Of a stretch of 64,000 nt of DNA, positions 57,097-64,000 are shown one piece after another. A program made the translations under genes and the position numbers. Source of the DNA: Moraxella bovoculi 237 (GTDB lineage: Bacteria; Pseudomonadota; Gammaproteobacteria; Pseudomonadales; Moraxellaceae); assembly GCF_000696305.2 (NCBI RefSeq), contig NZ_AOMT01000043.1:119962-183961 (forward strand), read 5' to 3'. A model generated the notes under the pieces. The model was not told where the DNA came from. It was given only the letters and a program-made list of their open reading frames with translations, and searched no databases. The stretch's first letter is position 1, and every line of letters starts with the position of its first letter.

Positions 57097-57280
57097 CTAC
57101 TTTTTAAAAATCCTTAAATTAGCATCAGCTGTGCCCAATCTTTTGCCTTTATTATCAAAAATTTTCCAAACCCCGCCATTATGACTATCAACATCAGGTG
57201 TAATGTATCGATTGCCTTTTTTGTAAACTGGCTGTCCATGACTATTAAAGGGGTATTGATTTGTTTTTACGCCATTATGT
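57097..57280 (-). pseudogene. Polymorphic toxin C-terminal tip fragment (Ntox21-like, tentative)
   Basis: Minus-strand reading KTNQYPFNSHGQPVYKKGNRY then ITPDVDSHNGGVWKIFDNK and a final GTADANLRIFKK. This is the C-terminal toxin type found at the ends of CdiA/MafB-like polymorphic toxins; the family name is from memory. No start or delivery domain precedes it; upstream is the terminator of the restriction-gene fragment. The tip itself looks complete at its C-terminus, unlike its copy at 61.9 kb. Confidence 0.65.
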
Positions 57281-57307
57281 AGCACCTGCACAAAACAAAG
57301 GTCTAAT

Positions 57308-57335
57308 AAAAGTAGGTAGAAAACCACCTACTTTT
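57308..57335 (-). terminator. Hairpin terminator after the restriction-modification fragment
   Basis: AAAAGTAGGT / ACCTACTTTT stem with an eight-base loop; A and T tracts allow action on either strand. Confidence 0.8.
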
Positions 57336-57351
57336 TACTCTAGCATTTAAA

Positions 57352-58649
57352 TCATGCAAACATTGCTATAACTAGGGTATCTAATGCACATTCTAAAGCA
57401 GATAACTTACTTTGGTCAATCTTGCCAAGACTTTTTAACTCAATTTTGCAAAAATCATGTATCTGTTTCGATATTCCAGCAATATCCTTATGCGTTTGTG
57501 ATGTATTATCATATTTTGGAATCGCTAAATATTTTAAAACATCAATGCCACGATTAGTTTCTACGGCATAACCATCAATGATATTACGAATTGTTGGACT
57601 GTTAATTATGCCACATACAAAATAGGCTTCATCGGCTGATTCTAAAGCAAGATATAAAACCTTTGAATCAACCATAATTATTTTATCTGTACCTAAAACG
57701 CTATTATCATAGTTAATTAGGCTTTCTTCGGCATTGCCAACCACAACCGCAGACATACTACCAGTTTGCTCTTTCCAAAGCACTTTATAAGGCGCGTAGG
57801 TATATTCACCCACATTGTCTAATCTATAGAAAGGGTTTTTATTGGGGTCAAAGAATTTGCCGTTTTGCACTCGACTATCGAACAATTCCTTTTGATAAAA
57901 TTCTAACCAGTTATAGGTCAGAGGATGGGTTTGTAATAATTCCGTTTCGGGAATGCCGTATTTATGCTCTTTGCTGTGCGGTACTAAAATATACTCATTA
58001 CTAGACACATACCATCTTTGAATATTACGACCACCGAGCATTGGATAAATAAGGTCTGTTTCTACAACGCCTTTATGCTCACCTTTATTCAAAATATCTT
58101 GTCTGCGTTGGCGTGAAATATCATTAACGATAACCGCTTTACCATTTTGCATAGGATTACAGGCAACTGGTTTTTTAAGTATATAAACACCTTTTGCCCC
58201 AGCAGGTTCAATACCTTTTCTACCACGATAGAATCGTTCTTTATCCATATCTAAAACTTTTTTAGATAAGGTTAGCTTATGACTTTCAAGCGTGAGCCAC
58301 GATGATTGTAAATCAACGCTTGATACAGGATCCGCTGACAAGACTTGGCTATCAATCATACGACTGACATCCGACCATTTAGCATGGCTATCAAATACGG
58401 TTTTTTTTTAGCAGCAAGGTAGTCCCAATTATGGTAATTATCCATTGGGTAAATCATCTGTTTACCCTTTTCAAAGAAAATTGCCATTGAAGGAATAGTA
58501 AATAATTTGATATTTGAAAAATCATCTAACCGATAGACACTAAAGGGAATATCTTGTCCCTTACGCACGATTTTGAACTTTCTAAAACCATGACCGCCTT
58601 TAGATGACTTGATAAATAGCGAGGTAAGATACCTATTACCCATCATCTG
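57352..58649 (-). pseudogene. C-terminal part of a type II restriction enzyme/N6-DNA methyltransferase, phase-variable A9 tract
   Basis: Two minus-strand frames form one protein. 58649-58356 reads MMGNRYLTSLFIKSS...DNYHNWDYLAAKKK and 58359-57352 continues. They are offset at a run of nine A (T9 at 58401-58409); ten A would join them as AAKKKTVFDSHAKWSDVSRMIDS. The downstream 335 residues, with DLIYPMLGGRNIQRW and KVLWKEQTGSM, look like the target-recognition half of Eco57I/type IIG enzymes. The methyltransferase core (NPPY) is missing: an IS30 remnant replaces everything before about 58650. The frames overlap as ATGA, so the lower frame could be translated by reinitiation. Confidence 0.7.
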
Positions 58650-59141
58650 ATAGACAGACCACAGATTGCCAATGAACGCCTAAGAATCGGTGATTAGGGG
58701 GCGGATACTGTTCTTGGTAAGTCAGGCAAGGCTTGTTTTGTTACTTTGGTAGATAGATGTAGTCGTTTTTTAATTTGCACAACCGTCAAAGCCAAAAAAG
58801 CAACCTTGGTCAGTCAAGCCATCATCAATGCCTTAGTGAATCAGCCTGTGCATACAATCACACCAGATGGGGGGGGAGAATTTGCCAAACATCAAGAAAT
58901 AACAGACCACTTAAAAGCAACCATCTACTTTCCACCACCAAGACAGTCTTGGCAAAAAGGAAGCAATGAAAACACCAATGGGTTATTAAGAGAATATTTC
59001 CCGAAAGCGTCTAATATTAACCATTGGGACAATCAATACATACAAACAAAGGCCGCCAAACTCAATCTGCGACCTAGAAAATGTTTAAATTGGCGAACAC
59101 CTTATGAGGTCTATTATCAAAAGGTGTTGCAGTTAGTTTGA
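58650..59141 (+). pseudogene. IS30-family transposase, 5'-truncated and with an internal stop
   Basis: Plus-strand reading RPQIANERLRIGD, stop TAG (58695-58697, where Trp is expected), then ADTVLGKSGKACFVTLVDRCSR, TPDGGGEF and SNENTNGLLREYFPK, ending at 59141. The three acidic catalytic positions (ADTV, TPDG, NENT) are kept. The N-terminal DNA-binding part is missing at the junction with the restriction-gene fragment. The right inverted repeat was not identified. Confidence 0.85.
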
Positions 59142-59166
59142 TGATTCAAGATATTAATGGATTAAA

Positions 59167-61731
59167 TCAATACTTAACATTCACCCCCAAACTAAAATTC
59201 CTGCCCATTTGTGGAATATAAGGCAAATGCGTTTCGTGGGCATAGACTTTTTGGTCTAACAAATTATTTGCATTAAAGAAAATTGAGTAATCCAAACCGC
59301 CTTTATAATTTTGATAATTCACGCCCATATTTAATAAATGATGACCTTTGGTTGGGGCTTCAAATTTGGAAACTTTATTCTGGTCAAAAGTGCGAACATA
59401 TTCCATACTGCCCGACCATTTATCATCAAAATCGGCTTTGACTTTTGCCCCGAGTCGCATTGGCGGTAGGCGTGGCGTGGTGCGGTCTTCTTGGTCGGTG
59501 TAGGTTTTGATTGCAGGTCTGCCCCACGATGCTGGTGTATAATCAGAGACAATTGGTGGCATATCGTGCAATTTGCCTTTGATATAATCGCCAAAAACAG
59601 ACGCATAATAATTGTCATTAAATTGATAACCAACGCTCGCTTCTGCCCCATAAAATTTGGCAGGGCTTTGGTCATAACGGTTAATGCGTAATTTTTTAAG
59701 ATGATTAACCCTTGCCGTCCCTAGATATTCGTTAATGGTGGACAAATAAATATAATTGTCAAAATCATATAAATACCCCGCCACTTTATAATCTAATTTA
59801 TCGCCCACAAACTTTAAGCCAAGTTCATAATTATTGGATTTTTCTTTGGTCAAATGCCGATTGCCAATTTCAAAAGAATTGGTGGCAAGGTGCATTCCGT
59901 GCGTGTACAATTCTTGGCTGTTGGGTAAGCGTTCTTGGTGCGATGCGTTAAAGGAGAGCGTGTAGTCTGGCAAAAATTTCCAATGCACGCCCAAAGCATA
60001 AGAATGGGCGGTGTTTTTGTGTGGTTTGGTGGCGTTAATGGCATCGTCTATCGCTTGTTGCAATTTTTCGGGGTTTGACTGCAAATTGCTACGCTCTCTC
60101 ATTATCCAATCAATGTGCTTGGTGTCATAATCCATTGCCACGCTTTGTTTTTCTAGGCGAGTGCCAAGCTCTAACTCCACATTGCCGACATTGTACTGCC
60201 CCATTGCAAATAATGCCTTGTTTTTTAACATATTTTGGGTCAAAAGCTGGCGTTGTCGCCATTCGGTTTGGGGCGACAAGGCACTATTGTCCTGCTCTGT
60301 ATATTGTACGCCCCACAAGGCTTTGGCATTTTTAAATGGCGTATGGGTCAGCTCCGCACGAGCCACTTTGCCTTTATTCATAAAAGAAGTATTAACGACA
60401 TCGCCTTCTTTTTCATCGTGCCGATAATCCACATAACCAACATTGGCACGCACTTTGTCCACAAACGGCACAGGGTTGTCCCATTCGCTACGCAAATCAT
60501 AACGGCGAGCGGTCAAATCCACAAAGGGCGTGCCGTGTTTGTCGTGTTTTTTATGTACGCCGTGCGAGTGGTTAAAATTGGTGTGGGCGTGGTCGGCACA
60601 GTCGGGGCGTGGGTTGATATAATTAACATCGTCTTCATTGATAAGCTGGGGATAAGTCGCCAAATACGGTCTGTCCCACAGGCTATCAAAAATAGAAATC
60701 ACCCCACAGCCTTCATAAATGGCGTTGTGGGCAGGCAAGCCGTATTTGTCCTTGCGTTCGCTGATTGCCACGCCCACATAGCCTTTGTTGCCAATCCACG
60801 ACAACCCTAAACTGCCCGCTTTTGAATCCGCCCAGCTTTCGGGCAAATAATCAAACTGATAATGCTGAATGGTGGACAAGTCTTGTTCTAATATCGCTTT
60901 TTGTGCCAAATAGCCCGCTTCATCGCTGATAAAGTAGGTCTTATCCCGCCAAGACAGTGGCGTGCCGTTTTTGATTGCTTGCCATTCTTTTTCCAAACTG
61001 GCTAGGCGTTCGGGGGCTTTGACATAGCGGTCAATTTGATTTTCATTGTCAAAAGTGGTGTATTGATAATTAGGCGTGCGATAATTGTCTGCCGATTTGT
61101 GCAAGCCTTCCAAATGCACGGCAAAATTTTGCCCCAAGCCAAAAGTAATCGCCCCTGTGCCAAGTTTTTCATTATTACCCGTATTAAAGCGAACCCCTGC
61201 TTCGCCTGTGATCGGCTTGGCGGGCAGTTTGGTGGGGATTTTGTTGTCCACAATATTGACCGCCCCTGCCGAATTGCCTGATTTATATAATAAAGTGCTG
61301 ACCCCACGCACCACCTCGGCACGGTTTGCCAGCACCGTGTCCACCATCACGGTGTGGTCTGGTGAAAGATGAGCCATATCAATGACATCGGCATTGTTTT
61401 GCAAAATGGTAATGCGTTTGCCTTCTTGCCCACGGATAATCGGAGCGGACGCACCCCCGCCAAATTGGTTGGAATGAATGCCAAGCTCGCCGTCCAAAGC
61501 ATCGCCCAAAGTGGTGGCTCGTTTCTTTAACTCATCGGCTCGCACGGTTTGGTCGGAGACATTGGCTCGTTTGCCCAAAAGATTGGCAAGGTGCTTGGCT
61601 TGGGTGGTGGTAACTTTTAGCGTGCCAAGATGGGCGGTGGGAATTTCATCATCGGTGTCATCAGCAAAGGCAGACAAACTTAGGGGCAACAAAATGGCAA
61701 CAAGTGCCAAACGCAGTTTGGTAACAGTCAT
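59167..61731 (-). CDS. znuD: TonB-dependent zinc receptor ZnuD
   Basis: An 854-residue outer-membrane receptor. Signal peptide 1-23; plug domain with LGDALDGELGIHSNQFGGGASAP and IIRGQEGKRI; a 22-strand barrel ending GRNFSLGVNVKY. A His-rich loop starts at Cys378 and carries seven His (381-399), matching the zinc-capture loop of Neisseria ZnuD, to which the whole plug and many strands are clearly similar. A 60-residue charged insert (RYVKAPERLASLEKEW...) occurs in an early loop. Start ATG 61731 follows AGGAAGAG; the frame is open to 61764. It imports zinc using TonB energy. The gene sits between two toxin-tip fragments. Confidence 0.9.
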   Translation of the reverse strand: MTVTKLRLALVAILLPLSLSAFADDTDDEIPTAHLGTLKVTTTQAKHLANLLGKRANVSDQTVRADELKKRATTLGDALDGELGIHSNQFGGGASAPIIRGQEGKRITILQNNADVIDMAHLSPDHTVMVDTVLANRAEVVRGVSTLLYKSGNSAGAVNIVDNKIPTKLPAKPITGEAGVRFNTGNNEKLGTGAITFGLGQNFAVHLEGLHKSADNYRTPNYQYTTFDNENQIDRYVKAPERLASLEKEWQAIKNGTPLSWRDKTYFISDEAGYLAQKAILEQDLSTIQHYQFDYLPESWADSKAGSLGLSWIGNKGYVGVAISERKDKYGLPAHNAIYEGCGVISIFDSLWDRPYLATYPQLINEDDVNYINPRPDCADHAHTNFNHSHGVHKKHDKHGTPFVDLTARRYDLRSEWDNPVPFVDKVRANVGYVDYRHDEKEGDVVNTSFMNKGKVARAELTHTPFKNAKALWGVQYTEQDNSALSPQTEWRQRQLLTQNMLKNKALFAMGQYNVGNVELELGTRLEKQSVAMDYDTKHIDWIMRERSNLQSNPEKLQQAIDDAINATKPHKNTAHSYALGVHWKFLPDYTLSFNASHQERLPNSQELYTHGMHLATNSFEIGNRHLTKEKSNNYELGLKFVGDKLDYKVAGYLYDFDNYIYLSTINEYLGTARVNHLKKLRINRYDQSPAKFYGAEASVGYQFNDNYYASVFGDYIKGKLHDMPPIVSDYTPASWGRPAIKTYTDQEDRTTPRLPPMRLGAKVKADFDDKWSGSMEYVRTFDQNKVSKFEAPTKGHHLLNMGVNYQNYKGGLDYSIFFNANNLLDQKVYAHETHLPYIPQMGRNFSLGVNVKY

Positions 61732-61814
61732 TACTCTTCCTAAAAAATTTGAATTGTATAGCAAATTGCCAATTTGTTTTTTATTTGAATCTCAAAATGT
61801 CATTCTTGAATTTT

Positions 61815-61847
61815 TATATTATAACATATTTTTTTTATATTATAACA
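61815..61847 (-). promoter_or_regulatory. Twin 12-bp operator-like repeats upstream of znuD (candidate Zur sites/-10 elements)
   Basis: TATATTATAACA occurs at 61815-61826 and again at 61836-61847, exactly 21 bp apart (two helical turns), 84-116 bp before the znuD ATG. On the minus strand each reads TGTTATAATATA, close to the gammaproteobacterial Zur core and also containing TATAAT. Zinc-responsive repression is therefore likely but inferred. Confidence 0.6.
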
Positions 61848-61851
61848 ATAA

Positions 61852-61889
61852 AAAAACCGCCTTGACCATCACCAAAGCGATTTTTAAAT
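61852..61889 (-). terminator. Terminator after the displaced toxin module
   Basis: On the minus strand CGCTTTG / CAAGGCG (one G-T pair) with flanking AAT/GTT forms a ten-bp stem followed by seven Ts; it overlaps the toxin stop codon and isolates znuD transcription. Confidence 0.65.
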
Positions 61890-62889
61890 AGATAATACAC
61901 CTTCATGCCGATCAACATCTGGTGTAATATATCGATTGCCTCTTTTATAGACTGGCTGCCCATGACTATTAAAGGGGTACTGACTGACTCTTCTATATCC
62001 TAAGGCTTGTGCGGCGACAGTTGCTTCTCTGGTTGTGGCAAAATATCTACAATCATTATGCACCCACACCCCATACTGACTGCCTTGTGCTGAGACAAAG
62101 TAGGTATGGGGTGTTGTTGATGGTTAGGTTGTAGGCGGTTAAATCTTCTTGGGCGATTCTGACGGATTTGACCGTTTGCCATGAGTCATCTTCGGATAAT
62201 AATTGATAACCTGATTGTAGATTGCTGGCATCCACCCAGACACCATGCTCAATCTCGCCTTCATACCGATGACCTTCTGATGATGGTGGAGTTATTGTAC
62301 CATAAGGTACTTTTGCAAAGAATGGGTGGATGGCATTTGATATTATGGTTTGTTCATTTCCTTGTGAATCAACAATGGTAATATATACAGTTTCTTGATA
62401 CTGATTGTGATACCAATTGGTGACAGGCTGGTAGCTGTACTTGCCCGTATATTCATCACGAGACCAAACATAATCCCCAATCTTGATGGATGATATTGGT
62501 TTGTATCCGTTCATGGTTGAGATTAGAGTACTGCCATGAAATGAGCAGCTTTTCTTAACAGCCTGAACAATTCTACGACTGCCTGATTTAACAATCTTAT
62601 AGCCATACTTGCCAATATTACCTGCAATAGCTTGAGTAATATAAGACTCACCTTTTTCTTGAGCCAGCTGTTCAACGGTCTTTTTGCCTGACTTTAAATC
62701 TTGTATATCTTGATAGACTTGATAGGCGGTGTATGCCTTATCTAATACATAGATGATTGCAGGAATGGCAGTCCAAACAGCATTATTCTCCACCGCCACC
62801 CCAGCTTCATTTGCTGTGGTATCCACATCAAAGTCATAGAGTAGGACAATAGAGCTTGCGATGAAGCCGTAGGTTGTGTTGAGACACAA
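61884..62889 (-). pseudogene. Displaced CdiA C-terminal module: VENN, HINT and toxin tip, frameshifted
   Basis: From 62889 (only a TTG) the frame reads LLYDFDVDTTANEAGVAVENN (VENN pretoxin end), a linker, then a pretoxin-HINT domain (CSFHGSTLIS, IKIGDYVW, AIHPFF) to NLTINNTP. The frame then breaks at G4 (62108-62111, plus strand): the expected TYFVSAQGSQYGVWVHN continues in another frame to RRVSQYPFNSHGQPVYKRGNRYITPDVD. It ends abruptly as RHEGVLSI-stop, missing the normal tip. No signal or delivery region precedes it and no immunity gene follows. Confidence 0.75.
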
Positions 62890-62922
62890 AATATAACAAA
62901 ATCAATGAGTTATGACATAATT

Positions 62923-62954
62923 CTGGGTTATGCTGTCGCTAACCTAAGCCTACG
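62923..62954. repeat. Decayed half-copy of the palindromic repeat
   Basis: CTGGGTTATGCTGTCGCTAA then CCTAAGCCTACG matches the inverse of 56486-56516 with a few substitutions and one insertion. It lies between the immunity gene and the displaced toxin module. Confidence 0.6.
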
Positions 62955-62959
62955 AACTA

Positions 62960-63364
62960 TCATACATCATACTTGCGTATGACCATCTGATCTCCTTCAT
63001 TTTTAATGATTATTTTACATGTATCAAGGCTTAACTCAAGTCCTATCTTGATAAGATTTTCATCAATAATCATGCGTGCGTCATAAATACATATTGAGTC
63101 TTTTAAGTTTAAAAAATCAAACATATCTTTTATTTTTATCACACCGTAATCACCCATATCAACTTTCTGCAAACAATTGCCTGCTGTTATATCCAAAGAC
63201 TCGCCATCTTCATTGCAGGACACTGTTATGGCAGCATCATCAATTATGAGGCAAATATCCACAATGTCCTCCATAAAAATTTCTTGTTGATAACTATCCA
63301 CAAAGTAAATACTTGCCATTACATTTTTCAATGTTTTTCCAATAATTTGTTTCACATCTACCAT
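62960..63364 (-). CDS. CdiI-type immunity protein (candidate)
   Basis: A 134-residue, strongly acidic soluble protein with alternating hydrophobic strands (DICLIIDDAAITVSC, CKIIIKNEGDQMVI). No family is recognised. The start lies two bases after the stop codon of the cdiA-like gene, the standard toxin-immunity arrangement. It is expected to bind and block the toxin tip encoded just upstream in the cytoplasm. Confidence 0.6.
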   Translation of the reverse strand: MVDVKQIIGKTLKNVMASIYFVDSYQQEIFMEDIVDICLIIDDAAITVSCNEDGESLDITAGNCLQKVDMGDYGVIKIKDMFDFLNLKDSICIYDARMIIDENLIKIGLELSLDTCKIIIKNEGDQMVIRKYDV

Positions 63365-63366
63365 AA

Positions 63367-64000
63367 TTACTTACCCAAAGCTTTTTTTAAGGATGTATTA
63401 TTGATGCCATTTTTTAAAATAGTAACAAAAGTACCATCTGTTTTTGTAACTACAACATCATTGCCCTTGATTCTAAAATGAACATTGCCCCTCGACCCAT
63501 TAGAGCCCTGACCTGCAAAATCACCCAAGACAACCATCTCTGGTTTTAGAGCTATATCATTAATTATCCGAACAACCATAGCTCTATCTTCAGATTTTGA
63601 TGGATCTCCACCAAAATCACTGACATGTTTACCAAGTTTTTTTCCAAGTTGTTTGTTTTCAAATTTAAAATCTGGAATATTGGATATTCTAACAATATTT
63701 TCACTTGTTGCAGTATTGGCAGGCTTTGATGTAGAGCTTGAACTAGAAGTGGATTGAATTTTGCCAGACTTTCGACCAGCTGGCGTTAAATTATTCACAA
63801 AATTCAACGCATGCTCTGCAATTTCTTTATCTGTAGCATAACGCTCCCCATCTCTTAATTCGCAAGTCAACCCAAATACTTCATAACAAACTATCCAATG
63901 CCCTTTTTCATTAATTTTATGGATAGCATTATTCTCCACCGCCACCCCAGCTTCATTCGCTGCGGTATCCACATCAAAGTCATAGAGTAGGGCGATGGCA
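63367..64000 (-). CDS. 3' end of a CdiA-like contact-dependent inhibition toxin (5' part outside window)
   Basis: The open frame enters from the window edge as ALLYDFDVDTAANEAGVAVENN, the VENN motif that marks the start of CdiA-CT regions. It continues with a variable entry part, a Ser/Thr-rich hinge (STSSSSSTSK) and a toxin domain (FENKQLGKKLGKHVSDFGGD, GQGSNGSRGNVHF, KGNDVVVTKTDGTFVTI). The last domain resembles BECR-fold RNase-type CdiA tips, a tentative assignment. A GTG at 63972 is not a real start, since the frame is open beyond it. Confidence 0.75.
   Translation of the reverse strand, partial: AIALLYDFDVDTAANEAGVAVENNAIHKINEKGHWIVCYEVFGLTCELRDGERYATDKEIAEHALNFVNNLTPAGRKSGKIQSTSSSSSTSKPANTATSENIVRISNIPDFKFENKQLGKKLGKHVSDFGGDPSKSEDRAMVVRIINDIALKPEMVVLGDFAGQGSNGSRGNVHFRIKGNDVVVTKTDGTFVTILKNGINNTSLKKALGK

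Noticed and set aside
58651..58682. N-terminal extension of the restriction fragment (AFIGNLWSVYQ)
   Set aside because: These bases encode IS30 transposase on the plus strand; the minus-strand reading is accidental.
62056..62889. A separate intact gene starting MCLNTTYG
   Set aside because: The first codon is TTG without a ribosome site, the homologous segment continues upstream in other CdiA-like proteins, and the C-terminal end is out of frame. It is a gene fragment.
63367..63972. A complete 201-residue gene starting at GTG 63972
   Set aside because: The frame remains open to the window edge with VENN-type sequence, so this is the 3' end of a larger gene.

Overview
This 64 kb window is chromosomal DNA from a Moraxellaceae bacterium, most likely a Moraxella. 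The evidence is the pilB-pilC-pilD-coaE, tpiA-secG-tRNA-Leu-tRNA-fMet-rimP-nusA-infB and rbfA-truB / rpsO-pnp blocks, an AAHS-type aromatic-acid transporter, a ZnuD-type zinc receptor and moderate GC. Species cannot be fixed from the sequence alone.

Layout. 1-9.4 kb: partial mechanosensitive-type membrane protein (minus), FkpA lipoprotein, aromatic-acid MFS transporter, ArgA, isochorismatase-family hydrolase, patatin lipoprotein, RecG. 9.4-14.9 kb: two-gene RND efflux operon, a GNAT acetyltransferase with an early stop codon, a DUF924 protein. 14.8-19.3 kb: type IV pilus operon pilB-pilC-pilD-coaE (minus). 19.5-34.9 kb: housekeeping core (tpiA, secG, two tRNAs, rimP, nusA, infB, rbfA, truB, rpsO, pnp, cysM, exonuclease), interrupted by two DUF2382 stress-type genes (minus) and an Opa-like porin. 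35-47.8 kb: a small membrane protein flanked by direct repeats, TSUP transporter, rlmD, the hybrid kinase barA/gacS, purL, gltS, an outer-membrane protein. 47.8-49.5 kb: a decaying IS605-type element with tnpA and tnpB. 49.5-56 kb: nadM-Nudix, nfuA, PfkB kinase, universal stress protein, TauD-like dioxygenase with an APC permease, PepSY protein.

56-64 kb is the accessory region. At the right edge lies the 3' end of a large CdiA-like polymorphic toxin (VENN motif) with a tightly linked immunity gene (minus strand). Downstream sits a second VENN module with a HINT domain and a different toxin tip, now frameshifted. About 4.7 kb further on, a second copy of that same toxin tip is found with its own candidate immunity gene. 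Between the two homologous tips lie znuD with twin operator-like repeats, an IS30 remnant, and a fragment of a restriction-modification gene with a phase-variable A9 tract. A 309-bp internally deleted IS and a palindromic repeat complete this cluster. It looks like a contact-dependent-inhibition locus that has accumulated displaced toxin modules and taken in foreign cargo.

The rest of the window is ordinary conserved chromosome. Smaller curiosities there include the GNAT nonsense codon, repeats around the 35 kb membrane protein, and a TnpB with a relocated catalytic glutamate.
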